The translations under genes and the position numbers were made by a program. The notes beneath the pieces were generated by a model. The model worked only from the letters and a program-made list of their open reading frames with translations. It ran no database searches and was not told where the DNA came from. Positions 13,220 through 21,677 of a stretch of DNA of 27,704 nt are shown here, piece after piece. The first letter of the stretch is position 1. Each line of letters starts with the position of its first letter. This stretch comes from CAYYTU01 sp964474655 (GTDB lineage Bacteria > Chloroflexota > Anaerolineae > B4-G1), in assembly GCA_964474655.1 (NCBI GenBank), contig CAYYTU010000040.1, forward strand, positions 1 through 27,704, in the 5' to 3' direction.

Positions 13220-14368
13220 TCAGGATGATGGTATCTCCGTTGGCGAGTCGGTGGCGGGCTCTGGGGTGGGTGAGGGAGGCGGCGTGGTGGGCGTTTGAGT
13301 GGGCGTCGGGGTTGATGTGGGACTGGGCTGGGGCGTGGGAGTGTCCGTGGACGGCGAGGTAGCGGTTGCGCTTACCGTCGGGCTGGCGGTGGTCGTGGTG
13401 GTGGCGCTCGGCGATGGGGCGACGGTTTGAGATGGCGTTTCGGTCGCCGGGGGCGCGGTGACGGTGGGCGTCGGGGAGGGCGTCTCGGTCGCCGGTGGGG
13501 TGGTTCCCGTCACGGTTGAGGTGGGGGTGGCGCTCGGCGACGAGGTGGGTTGCGTGGCCGATGGCGTTGGGCCGGGATCAGGCGTCGTCGTGGGCGTGGC
13601 GGTGGGAGCCGGCCTGGTGGACGTGGCTGTAGGAGCTGGTCTGGTAGGCGTCGGTGGCGGCGCGGTCGGCGTCGCCGTCGGCAGCGCTGGCGGTTGACTG
13701 GGTACATAGAGCGCTTGTTCGGCGTAGATCGTGTAGCCTTTCAGGCAGTTGGCCCGTCGGAGCGATTCGATGCTCACCTGGAGGCGGCGGGAGAGTGAGA
13801 AGAGCGTGTCGCCGGGCTGGACGGTGTAGATGACCCAGTCGATCGGCGGCCCGCAGACGTAAGACGTGGGCGTGGCTTGGAAGGTGTCCGGAAGGTAGAT
13901 ACGCTGTCCGGGCTGGAGCGTCGAGCTGCTGAGACAGTTGCCCCGCATCAATACCAGCGTTGTGGTGCCAGATCGCCAAGCCAGGCTGGTCAGCGTATCG
14001 CCCCGTCGGACGGTGTAGGGTAGCCATCCCCTCGGGGGAGGGCATTGAGGGACCAGCACCGAGCGCCGGGTGGGCGATGGTTCTATCGTGGGGGACGCTG
14101 GTGCGTCCGTTGTGGTGGGTGTGGCCGTGGAGAGCGGAGTGGCGGTGGGAGAAGATGCCAGCGTGGGTAGGAAGAAGGTGGGGCTGGGGCGCAGATTGGC
14201 GACCTCCGTCGGCGCCGGAGAGACCCCGCTGGAATCGAGCTGACTGAGGAGGAAGCTCCCTAGCACCGTCCCCACGCTGAGCACCATCAGGAGGAGCCCG
14301 CGTAACAGCGGCTTGAGTTGGGTCAGGGGCTGCTCTTGGTCGCTCATCTCCTCTAATCTATCTTCCAC
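13220..14368 (-). CDS. membrane-anchored protein with two LysM domains and Thr/Pro-rich tail
   Basis: The 382-residue protein has one TM segment (about 21-42), a Pro/Thr/Ser linker, LysM1 (118-160, YTVRRGDTLTSLAWRSG) and LysM2 (181-223, YTVQPGDTLFSLSRRL). A 160-residue Thr/Pro/Ser tail with almost no hydrophobic residues follows. Each LysM carries a Cys before and within it (109/145 and 172/208), suggesting a disulfide per domain and so an extracellular location. LysM domains bind peptidoglycan-type glycans. The start is GTG at 14368; an internal ATG at 14347 is possible, but GAGGAG abuts it too closely. It lies 25 bp after the sensor kinase homologue, so probably shares its transcript. Confidence 0.8.
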   Translation of the reverse strand: MEDRLEEMSDQEQPLTQLKPLLRGLLLMVLSVGTVLGSFLLSQLDSSGVSPAPTEVANLRPSPTFFLPTLASSPTATPLSTATPTTTDAPASPTIEPSPTRRSVLVPQCPPPRGWLPYTVRRGDTLTSLAWRSGTTTLVLMRGNCLSSSTLQPGQRIYLPDTFQATPTSYVCGPPIDWVIYTVQPGDTLFSLSRRLQVSIESLRRANCLKGYTIYAEQALYVPSQPPALPTATPTAPPPTPTRPAPTATSTRPAPTATPTTTPDPGPTPSATQPTSSPSATPTSTVTGTTPPATETPSPTPTVTAPPATETPSQTVAPSPSATTTTTASPTVSATATSPSTDTPTPQPSPTSTPTPTQTPTTPPPSPTPEPATDSPTEIPSS

Positions 14369-14393
14369 TTGCGGTCCACACTATTGGAGAGTC

Positions 14394-17009
14394 TCAGGTT
14401 GCTTCTGAGGCGATCGGGATAATGAAGCTGAAGGTAGTCCCTTCGCCTTGCTGGCTCTCAACCCAGATCCTACCGCCATTGGCTTCCACCAGGGCCTTGG
14501 CGATGGAGAGACCGACGCCCGTTTCGCCCAACCCTTCGATCAGCGGATTGTTGGCCCGGTAGAAACGCCTGAAGACCCGTGGTAAATCCTCGGCCGCTAT
14601 CCCGCCCCCGGTGTCGGTCACCGAGACCGACACGTAGGCCGGGAGCCCGCCGAACCGCTCGTCACGTCCCTCCACCTGCGCTTCCACCGTAATCTCGCTG
14701 CCTGGCTCGGAACACTGAGCCGCGTTGGAGAGAAGATTGAGCATAATCTGATGGAGGCTGTCTCGGTCGGCGTGTACCGGCGGCAGCTCACTCGGCATGT
14801 CGATCTCTACCGTCAGGTCGCGCTCATTGAACCTCGCGGAGAGCGAACTGATGGCGTACTCAATTACACTGACGATCTCGACCGTCTCTGGCATGAGCGC
14901 GACCTGTCCGCTATCCAGGTCCGTGACCTTGAGCAGGTCGTTGAGCAGCCGCTTCAAGCGCTCGACGTTGGCCTCGATTCGGAGCAGGAACCGGCGTTGA
15001 GATTCGCCCAGGATGCCCATCGATTCGTCCAGCAGCAGATCCGTGTAGCCGGCGATGGAGGTCAATGGGGTGCGGATACCGTCGATCAGTGAGGTGATCT
15101 CCTCGCTTTGGGCGGGAGCGGACTTCTCCGCGTAGAGCAAGCAGACCATCGCCCCGGTATCGGAGGGGCTGAGTAAGCGCGTCAGCTCCGCCTGCACTAT
15201 GCGCCCGTTGATCTTGAGGCTGACATTGGTGGCTTCGCCAGCCGCCCTGTCCTGGCGCAAAAATTGCTCCACCGCCTCCTTCCACGCTGGTGCATCGAAG
15301 AGAGCCGGGAGCGACCTATCTTCCATCTCGGAGGGAGTAAGCCCCAGAACCTGGTAGACGCCCTGGCTAATCAATGAAATATTGCCTCTGTCATCGCTCA
15401 CCAGTATTCCGCCCAGCGTGCACTCAATCGGCTGTTTTGTCACCTGGTCCGTCTGTTGGATCTGATCCTGGGTCGCTTTCAGCTTCTGCTCGATCTCGGC
15501 CTGGGCTTCGCTGGCCTCCTTGGCGCGGCGTTTCCATTCGACCAGCTCTGTTTCCAGGACGGCGGCTCTTTCGGTCAGTTCGTCCAGTTTATCTTGCCAT
15601 AGCCTGGTAGATTCGTCCTGTTGTTCGACTTCTTGCTCTCGCAGGCGCAGTCTGGTGGTCAGCTCTTCGACCCGTCCCCGTTGCTGCTTGAGCGCTTCCT
15701 CCAGCGCTTCGGCGCGCTCCGCCATCCGCGAGGCCTCCTCACGCGCCTGGGCCAGTTTCTCTTCCAGGATCTGTGCTTCTCGGCGGGATGTCGCGGCGAG
15801 CGCGTTGGTGAGTGCTGATCCCATAGCACGCGTCACCTGCTCGTCGCGCGTACTGGGCGGACGCTGGGAGATGGGGTTGCCGATGATGATCACGCCCAGC
15901 GGCGTCTTGCCGTCGATCAAGGGCTGGATCATGATCGGTCCGGGCTGTTCGAACCCCAGACGGCGGTAGAGGTTGGCCGTGGTGGCTATCTTGCGTGGGG
16001 AAGTGGCTCGTTCCATCTGGGTGCTTTGGAGCGCTGTGGCCAGCAGGGGATGGCGAGCGGTGAGTAACGTCGGCTCCTGGGGTCTCAACATCATACTGGT
16101 CGCGGGGTGGAGGCTGGCGATGCGCATCCCCCGGGCCGGGCCGTCGGCCGGACGTCCGATGGCGACCATATCGGCGTCGAGCGCGCGTGCGATGGACGAG
16201 GCGGCCAGGCCCAGCGCCGCGTCGACATCGCGTCCGGCCTCGATGCGGCGGATCGCTTTCAGAATCCCGATGGTGCCCAGCGTGGCTTCTTCACTCTCGC
16301 TCAGAGCGGTCGGCGCGAGCAACACCTGTCGGTAGACGAGTCCGGTCAGCAGTGGCAGCGCGGTCAGGTTGGCGAATCTCACCCATCCGGCGATGTGCGT
16401 GTTCGTCACTTTCATCGGCCACGTCACCTGGAGGATATGCCCGCTTAGCCAGAGGCCAAAGGTGCATCCCATCAGCCCCCAATCGTTCCCACGCCAGGCT
16501 ACACTGGCGATCAGCGCCAGCCCTACGAGGATGATGGTGGCGGACTCCCACACCTGTGCTTGCCAGAAGCTGTTATAATCGATAGCGGCGGTCTCTGCCT
16601 GCGGCCAGCGAGTGGCGGAGGCGGCGTAGAGGCCCGCCGCCAGCAGAAGCGTCACGATCAGAAGCGTGGTACTCAGTCGAGGCTTTCGTCTCAGGATCGG
16701 GAGGAAGGCCCAGGCGATCAGTGCCAGGGCGGCGAACTCCAGGAACCGCTCCAGCGGGGGCAGGATAAGCGAGGGACTCACCAGACCGGCACGGTCGAGC
16801 ACGGCGATCAGCATCAGGCTGGCCCGCGAAAGGAGCAGCCCAACCGCCATCCATAACAAGCGCTTAGCGGTGGGATCGCGTCGGTGTCGATCCCAGTGAC
16901 CAAACGCCATCCCCAGGATCAGCTGGATGGCGAAGAGGGTGACCAGGTGGTAGAGCAGAGCTCCAGGCGGTCCAGTTATCAGCTCGAGTGTGTCTTGCAA
17001 GAGCGACAT
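14394..17009 (-). CDS. membrane GAF-PAS histidine-kinase homologue lacking the phospho-acceptor His
   Basis: The 871-residue protein has about seven N-terminal membrane helices (to about 245), a GAF-like domain (about 255-420), a long coiled coil (about 420-520), a PAS-like domain (about 530-640), a HisKA-like helix pair and a HATPase domain (about 750-868). The ATPase boxes look intact: NLLSNA (N), DTGGGI (G1), FRRFYR (F) and GETGVGLSIAKAL (G2). In the HisKA motif the usual SHELRTPLTS reads IDGIRTPLTS, so Asp643 replaces the phospho-accepting His. It may be a pseudokinase or rely on a partner. No response regulator is adjacent. The start ATG follows GGGAGTAAGAG, and an extended -10 lies at 17039-17047. 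Confidence 0.85.
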   Translation of the reverse strand: MSLLQDTLELITGPPGALLYHLVTLFAIQLILGMAFGHWDRHRRDPTAKRLLWMAVGLLLSRASLMLIAVLDRAGLVSPSLILPPLERFLEFAALALIAWAFLPILRRKPRLSTTLLIVTLLLAAGLYAASATRWPQAETAAIDYNSFWQAQVWESATIILVGLALIASVAWRGNDWGLMGCTFGLWLSGHILQVTWPMKVTNTHIAGWVRFANLTALPLLTGLVYRQVLLAPTALSESEEATLGTIGILKAIRRIEAGRDVDAALGLAASSIARALDADMVAIGRPADGPARGMRIASLHPATSMMLRPQEPTLLTARHPLLATALQSTQMERATSPRKIATTANLYRRLGFEQPGPIMIQPLIDGKTPLGVIIIGNPISQRPPSTRDEQVTRAMGSALTNALAATSRREAQILEEKLAQAREEASRMAERAEALEEALKQQRGRVEELTTRLRLREQEVEQQDESTRLWQDKLDELTERAAVLETELVEWKRRAKEASEAQAEIEQKLKATQDQIQQTDQVTKQPIECTLGGILVSDDRGNISLISQGVYQVLGLTPSEMEDRSLPALFDAPAWKEAVEQFLRQDRAAGEATNVSLKINGRIVQAELTRLLSPSDTGAMVCLLYAEKSAPAQSEEITSLIDGIRTPLTSIAGYTDLLLDESMGILGESQRRFLLRIEANVERLKRLLNDLLKVTDLDSGQVALMPETVEIVSVIEYAISSLSARFNERDLTVEIDMPSELPPVHADRDSLHQIMLNLLSNAAQCSEPGSEITVEAQVEGRDERFGGLPAYVSVSVTDTGGGIAAEDLPRVFRRFYRANNPLIEGLGETGVGLSIAKALVEANGGRIWVESQQGEGTTFSFIIPIASEAT

Positions 17010-17038
17010 CTCTTACTCCCGTGTTGAATCCGAGATTG

Positions 17039-17047
17039 ATTATACCA
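17039..17047 (-). promoter_or_regulatory. extended -10 promoter for the kinase-LysM pair
   Basis: TGGTATAAT on the minus strand has a consensus TATAAT with the TG extension. No good -35 is seen. It lies about 30 bp upstream of the kinase start. Confidence 0.45.
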
Positions 17048-17119
17048 TGTGCCAGGAGAAAGGGTATCGGAGTTTTTGAGTCTCGCGTAGAATATGTTTA
17101 GAGAGCCTGGCTAGCCTTC

Positions 17120-19945
17120 CTATCCGAACCCGCGGCTGCCGCCGCCACCGCTGTCACCTCCACCGCCTCCAGAGCTGGAACCCCCGCCGCCCCAGCTGCT
17201 GGAGCGGAATCCGCCCCCTCCGCTGAACCCCCCACCTCCTCCACCCGACGAGGATTCTTCCAAGATGTCGCCCAGCATCTTCATCGTGGTCGTACCGGCC
17301 TTCCAGGAGAGCCTGGTGGCCGTGCCCGCGCCTTTTACCACTACCTCCAGCGGCGAATCCCGGTCGCCCACCTCGCCGACGGCGGTGTTGAGCAGCGCGC
17401 TGAGCGAGTGGCTGGCCTGGTTCAGCGAGCGGGCCAGCGTATCCGAGAGGCCCTGGAGCGAGAGATCGGCGCCGATGGGCCGCTCAGAGAGGGTGGGACG
17501 CGCCTGGGCGGAGTGGGGCAGTGACGTGCCTGTCGCCGGCGGGCGCAAGCGGCGCGCCATGCGGCGGCTCAATCCGCGGCGCTGGGCCTCGGCAGCCGTG
17601 CGGCCCACGTCCAGCGCCACCGGCACCATCCAGATTGGCACCTGGGCGCCGAGCTCCTCCGCCTGTCGCAGCACGACCTCCTCCACGTCCAGCGCGACGG
17701 CGTAGGGGAAGTAGCGATCGAGCACCACCTGCGCCGCCTCGGTGTCGTCGAAGCGCTTCAGGTTCTTGAGGTAGCGCCGGAAAGCCCGCCAGCGCGCTGC
17801 CTCCTCGATGCCCAGCGTCGTGCGTTGCGGCATCCAGCGGCTGACGCCCATCAACATCAGCCCCACGAGCATCAGCCCGACCGGGGGCACACAGGCCGCC
17901 CAGCCTACGGCGGTCATGCCGCAAAAGCCGACCAATCCCAGCACGCCTCCTCCGATCAGAACTACTTGCCCGGCCCAGTTCCAGCGCCGCCGCGCGGTCT
18001 CCGGCAGCGTGGAGAAATACTGCCCCGCCATCTCCCCCATCTGCTCGTAGATGTCGGGCAGGGCGCGGGTGAGGCCCTTCCGCACCTCGGAGAGGCGGAA
18101 GGTGTTCTCGCTCCCCTCGACCGCATCCACCAGGGTGTTGAACAGCGTTCGCTCGTGTTCGTCAAGCGCGATCGCGTCGCTCCCGGCCACCCGCACGACC
18201 TCGTCCTCCTCGACCTGGCGTGTCAGGTTCAGTTGCAGGCTGAAGTCCTCCTCTTGCAGATCCACGCTGATCAGGCCCAGCGTCGCCAGGTTCAGCAGAT
18301 CGGCCAGCACGCCCTTGACCGTGGGCTTCTCGTCCACCAGGTAGGCCACGATGCCTGGCGGCAGATCCGACGGCGGCTCGGTCAGGTACTCGGCCACCAT
18401 CGGCGCGGCTTTGTCGCGGCCCCAGATGTACCAGGCTCCAAGTGCCCCGAGAAAGCCGAGCACGGGGAAGAGGCAGCCGAGCGTGCCCAGCCCCAGTTGC
18501 CAGCGGGCGCGGCGCACGGCGGCTTGCTTCTCGGCCTCAATCTGGGCCTGCTCCTGCCGGAGCGCCTGCTCCAGCGCGCCCTGCCAGGCCGGTTTCTGGG
18601 CCGCGGTCGCGTCGGCGGGCAGCTGAAGGGTGATCGACCACGTTTGCCCGGCCGGCACCGGCCCGTCGTGGGTGATCTCCAGCGAGCCGTCCGGCTGCCG
18701 GGCCGTCGCGCCGCCGGAGACGGTTACCTCGTCGACATTGAGGCCCTCTGGCAGGTGGAGCGAGACGGTAGCGGCCTCGACCGGTGCGTCCCGGTCGGCG
18801 AAGACGGCGGTCCAGTCGATGGTTTGGGCCTCGGTCATCACGCGCACCGCGCCCAGCACAGTGTAACGGAGCTCGAAGGTGGCGCTTTGGCCGCTGCCCA
18901 ACGGCGGGAAGGCCCACTCCACCAGCGTCGAGCCGGCCCGATCCTGGTCGATGATCACCTGCTCGCCGTCGAAGCGGACCCAATCACCCTTGCCGGGCCT
19001 CTCTTCGACCACGTAGCAGTACTCACACGGCGCCTGACTGAACTGGAAGGATCGCTGGTCCGATGCCACGGCCACCTCCGTGATCCGATCCAGGTAGAGC
19101 CAGGGGATGACGCGGTAGCCGCTGTAGAGATGCCCGACGTCCACGGCCAGAGTCTGCCGCTCGGTCACCTCCAGCGAGCCGTCGGGCGCAAGGGTCAGGT
19201 CGACGTCGAAGCTCTGCCAGTGATAGGACGTCATCTGCTCGTCGGCGCGGCGTTGCCAGTCGGTGACGGTGGCCTCGGTCAGGCCGTGGGGGAAGCCGAC
19301 CTCCACCTCGAAGGCGGTGCCATTGGGGATGGCGCCGGTCGATTCGAAGATGACGGTCTGATCGTCCATAATCTCAACCGTGGCGTCGACGCCTTTGGCC
19401 TTGGCGGTCAGGGCGTCGGGATCGACCGGGGCCGGTAAGCGCACCGTCACCCGACCAGCCTCGGTGGGGATGCCGCTCCGGTCGGCGGGGACGGCCTTCC
19501 AGGCCAGCCAGTCGACCTCCGGGTAGACCCCCAGGCCGCCCAGCACGCGGTATGCGACGGTGAAGGTGCGCACGGTGGCGCCGTTGCTGGCGGTCGGCTC
19601 GTACTCCCAGTCGACGCGGATGGCGTCCAAGCGGCGCTCGGTGGTGAACGTGCCGGGGCCAGAGCCGCCCTCGCTGTAGACGCGGTCGCCTTCCCGCACC
19701 TGCACGTCCACGATGTCGCTGACGTTATCGAGGGGAATCTCGGCGAAGCCGGTGGTGAACTGGCCCTGGAAGCGCAGCTGATAAGTCTCGGTCACCAACA
19801 GCGTGCCATCGGCCTGGATGGCGATCTCGACGTCGTAGCGCTCGTAGGTCGCGCTTCTTTCTTGTTGGAGGGGCTGTTGGGGAGCCGCCGCCAGGGACAA
19901 CAGGGTCAGGGCGGCCAGGAGCAGAGAGAGAAATCGCTTGTGCAT
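17120..19945 (-). CDS. DUF2207-family membrane protein with duplicated ectodomain and Gly/Ser-rich tail
   Basis: The 941-residue protein starts with a signal peptide (about 1-20). Two similar beta-rich ectodomains follow: 'YERYDVEIAIQADGTLLVTETYQLRF' and, about 225 residues later, 'YHWQSFDVDLTLAPDGSLEVTERQTL'. Each is followed by a V(D/R)FDW/IDW-type segment, which indicates an internal duplication of the DUF2207 N-terminal module. A TM is near 490-512, then a cytoplasmic helical domain (PPSDLPPGIVAYLVDEKPT), two more TMs near 670-720, and a tail of Gly runs broken by Ser and aromatic residues ending SRGFG. This domain order is typical of DUF2207 proteins, whose biochemical role is unknown. 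GGAGGT lies upstream of the ATG. The gene is 16 bp after the preceding one, as the last gene of a three-gene operon. Confidence 0.85.
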   Translation of the reverse strand: MHKRFLSLLLAALTLLSLAAAPQQPLQQERSATYERYDVEIAIQADGTLLVTETYQLRFQGQFTTGFAEIPLDNVSDIVDVQVREGDRVYSEGGSGPGTFTTERRLDAIRVDWEYEPTASNGATVRTFTVAYRVLGGLGVYPEVDWLAWKAVPADRSGIPTEAGRVTVRLPAPVDPDALTAKAKGVDATVEIMDDQTVIFESTGAIPNGTAFEVEVGFPHGLTEATVTDWQRRADEQMTSYHWQSFDVDLTLAPDGSLEVTERQTLAVDVGHLYSGYRVIPWLYLDRITEVAVASDQRSFQFSQAPCEYCYVVEERPGKGDWVRFDGEQVIIDQDRAGSTLVEWAFPPLGSGQSATFELRYTVLGAVRVMTEAQTIDWTAVFADRDAPVEAATVSLHLPEGLNVDEVTVSGGATARQPDGSLEITHDGPVPAGQTWSITLQLPADATAAQKPAWQGALEQALRQEQAQIEAEKQAAVRRARWQLGLGTLGCLFPVLGFLGALGAWYIWGRDKAAPMVAEYLTEPPSDLPPGIVAYLVDEKPTVKGVLADLLNLATLGLISVDLQEEDFSLQLNLTRQVEEDEVVRVAGSDAIALDEHERTLFNTLVDAVEGSENTFRLSEVRKGLTRALPDIYEQMGEMAGQYFSTLPETARRRWNWAGQVVLIGGGVLGLVGFCGMTAVGWAACVPPVGLMLVGLMLMGVSRWMPQRTTLGIEEAARWRAFRRYLKNLKRFDDTEAAQVVLDRYFPYAVALDVEEVVLRQAEELGAQVPIWMVPVALDVGRTAAEAQRRGLSRRMARRLRPPATGTSLPHSAQARPTLSERPIGADLSLQGLSDTLARSLNQASHSLSALLNTAVGEVGDRDSPLEVVVKGAGTATRLSWKAGTTTMKMLGDILEESSSGGGGGGFSGGGGFRSSSWGGGGSSSGGGGGDSGGGGSRGFG

Positions 19946-19961
19946 CGCTCTTACCTCCAGG

Positions 19962-20915
19962 TCAAGGCGCTATCACGATGCGCCACGATCCTATGATAGG
20001 TGCTATATCCTCGTCGGGTGCTAGATTTTCTTCGGCGTCTTCCTCGGCAGCTTCTTCAATCGGGCAGTCCTCGAGCTGCAGATTGGAAATCAGCGGTAGG
20101 CCCAGCTCGCCGACGCTAATGGCGTAGGTGGTCTCAGGATCGACGTTGAAATCGGCGTATCCCGGGCCCTCGTCCGGCTTGAGGCCGGTCACGGCGCGGT
20201 CGGCGCCCTCGGCCCAGGTCAGCCAGAGCTCGACGCCCGGCACGCCGTCGCCGTCTTCATCCTGCATAAGCACTTCGATGCGGAACGGCTGGGCATTCGC
20301 TGGGTCGCAAAGCTGCTCTTTTTCGATCACCGTTAATCGCTCCAGGAAGGGCGGAGTGGGCGAGGGGGTGAGCGTGGCCGTCGGGGTTGGCGTGGGCACC
20401 GTGCCGGTCACCTCCGGCGTGGGGGTGAGCGTGGGCGTCGGGGTTGGGGTCGGCGTCGCGGTCGGCGAGGGCGTCGGGGTGAACGTGAGCGTCGGAGTTG
20501 CCGACGGCGTCAGCGTGGGCGTGAGCGTCGGCGGCGGCGAGACGGTGGTCTTCAGATAGACGAGCATCGCCGGAGTCTGGACGTCTAGCGCTTGGGCCAA
20601 CGTTGTCAGGCGGCGCAGCGTGTCCGCGGAGCGTCCGGCAGCGGTGTATTCCTCGATCAGCGCTTCCAACGCTTCGGCGATCGTCTCTTGCTCCAGCTCC
20701 GACAATCTGCGTTGAGCGCGGTCCAAGTCGCCATCGGCGACATAGGATAGCGCCGTTAGTCGAATCCAATCCCGTCGATGGTCAGAGCGTAGCAGGGCCG
20801 GGTAGGTGTTGGTCAGTTCAACCGGGTTGATGACCCAGGTGTAGATCAGGCCCAGCACCAGGCCCAGCACCAGCCCGCCGAGGAGCGTGATCCGGCGCAG
20901 GATGTAGCGGCTCAT
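19962..20915 (-). CDS. uncharacterised membrane-anchored protein with Thr/Pro linker (paralogue of next gene upstream)
   Basis: The 317-residue protein has an N-terminal TM (about 10-30), then WVINPVELTNTYPALLRSDH and a helical, TPR-like segment rich in Arg/Glu/Leu (about 45-125). A (TP)n linker (about 128-190) and a small C-terminal beta domain (about 195-300, EVLMQDEDGDGVPGVELWLTW) follow. The QDEDGDGVPG stretch resembles Ca-binding or SdrD/carboxypeptidase-regulatory-like beta sandwiches. The first 125 residues are clearly related to the 126-residue protein encoded immediately upstream. Its ATG overlaps that gene's stop (ATGA). The TP linker makes the DNA low-complexity from about 20345 to 20530. 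Function is unknown; envelope location is inferred. Confidence 0.75.
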   Translation of the reverse strand: MSRYILRRITLLGGLVLGLVLGLIYTWVINPVELTNTYPALLRSDHRRDWIRLTALSYVADGDLDRAQRRLSELEQETIAEALEALIEEYTAAGRSADTLRRLTTLAQALDVQTPAMLVYLKTTVSPPPTLTPTLTPSATPTLTFTPTPSPTATPTPTPTPTLTPTPEVTGTVPTPTPTATLTPSPTPPFLERLTVIEKEQLCDPANAQPFRIEVLMQDEDGDGVPGVELWLTWAEGADRAVTGLKPDEGPGYADFNVDPETTYAISVGELGLPLISNLQLEDCPIEEAAEEDAEENLAPDEDIAPIIGSWRIVIAP

Positions 20916-21292
20916 AGTTGGCCTTCCAGGTAGGGGGAAAGCGTCGGCTTCGTGGCCCCGAGCGCCCAGGCCAGGCGCGCCAGGCGGGTGATGTCCTGCT
21001 CGCTGCCCCCCTCTTCGATCAGTCGCTCCGCCAGCTCGACTACAGGTGCGGACGGGGTTTCGGGGTCGATCTCTTCGAGCCGGGTGCGGGCTTGTTCCAG
21101 ATCGTCGCCGACTGCGTAGGCGGTGGCGGTCATCAGGATGTAGTCAGCGCGATGGTCCCGGCGCAAGGCTGCGGGATTGGTGTTGGTGTACGTCACTGGC
21201 CAGAACCGCCAGCCGATGGCGAAGCCCAGGGCCAGTCCCAGAATGGTGCCTCCGACGATCCTGATGAGCCATTCCCGCGTCTGGTTACTCAT
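20912..21292 (-). CDS. uncharacterised small membrane-anchored protein
   Basis: The 126-residue protein has one TM (about 11-30), the motif YTNTNPAALRRDHRADYI just after it, then a helical region (LEQARTRLEEI, VVELAERLIEEG). The post-TM motif recurs in the next gene as LTNTYPALLRSDHRRDWI, so the two are tandem paralogues. The downstream gene has gained a linker and beta domain. It is first in the operon with the paralogue and the DUF2207 protein. ATG follows GAGGGTAACAA. I do not recognise a named family. Confidence 0.75.
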   Translation of the reverse strand: MSNQTREWLIRIVGGTILGLALGFAIGWRFWPVTYTNTNPAALRRDHRADYILMTATAYAVGDDLEQARTRLEEIDPETPSAPVVELAERLIEEGGSEQDITRLARLAWALGATKPTLSPYLEGQL

Positions 21293-21310
21293 TTGTTACC
21301 CTCCTGATGG

Positions 21311-21351
21311 CAAAAACGCGGCGCTGAAGGGCTCATGCCCTGGCGCCGCGT
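21311..21351 (-). terminator. intrinsic terminator of tRNA-Leu(CAA)
   Basis: On the minus strand ACGCGGCGC (21351-21343) pairs with GCGCCGCGT (21324-21316), and an inner AGGGC/GCCCT pair (21341-21337 with 21332-21328) extends it. It runs into TTTTTG. It separates the tRNA from the operon starting at 21292. Confidence 0.88.
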
Positions 21352-21356
21352 GTTTA

Positions 21357-21439
21357 TGCCGGAGGTGGGAATCGAACCCACATGGGTCAAGCCCACACGA
21401 TTTTGAGTCGCGCGCGTCTGCCTGTTCCGCCACTCCGGC
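21357..21439 (-). tRNA. tRNA-Leu (anticodon CAA)
   Basis: Reading minus, acceptor GCCGGAG (21439-21433) pairs with CTCCGGC (21364-21358). The anticodon stem CGCGA/TCGTG contains one G-U pair and has loop CTCAAAA, so the anticodon is CAA. There is a class II variable arm (GGGCTTGACCC), and the T arm is GTGGG-TTCGATT-CCCAC. CCA is not encoded. Confidence 0.95.
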
Positions 21440-21448
21440 TCTGATTAA

Positions 21449-21477
21449 AGTATACCAAATAACTTTCATCTGGTCAA
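21449..21477 (-). promoter_or_regulatory. promoter of tRNA-Leu(CAA)
   Basis: On the minus strand TTGACC (21477-21472), a 17-bp spacer and TATACT (21454-21449). The tRNA starts 9 bases after the -10. Confidence 0.75.
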
Positions 21478-21556
21478 CTTGTTGATCAGGCCGCTGCTGG
21501 GGGCGTGGCGGTGGATGCGCGGTTGCCTAACGCCGGTATAAAGAGTATACTTGGGG

Positions 21557-21584
21557 TTGGAATTTCTTCAAGACAGTGTATAGT
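21557..21584 (+). promoter_or_regulatory. probable promoter of the molybdenum-hydroxylase operon
   Basis: TTGGAA (21557-21562), a 16-bp spacer and TATAGT (21579-21584), about 90 bp before the first start codon. A palindrome AGTATACT (21544-21551) lies just upstream. A small hairpin AGACTT-TTG-AAGTCT (21601-21615) would sit in the leader. Nothing else is evident in 21481-21677. Confidence 0.45.
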
Positions 21585-21677
21585 TCGGCAATGGCACATT
21601 AGACTTTTGAAGTCTTTGCTTCTCAAAATTTGACAAGTGCAGGAATCAAGTTAGTGATGGTGCGAGGTGTGTCTACT

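Noticed and set aside
13230..13690. Repetitive G/T-rich DNA resembling a tandem-repeat or CRISPR-like tract
   Set aside because: It is the coding sequence for a Thr/Pro/Ser-rich tail; repeats are short, imperfect and in codon phase. The same holds for 20345-20530.
17825..19438. 537-codon plus-strand frame opposite the DUF2207 gene
   Set aside because: Antisense to a gene with signal peptide, TMs and family motifs; its translation is a Gly/Arg/His/Gln-rich artefact of GC bias.
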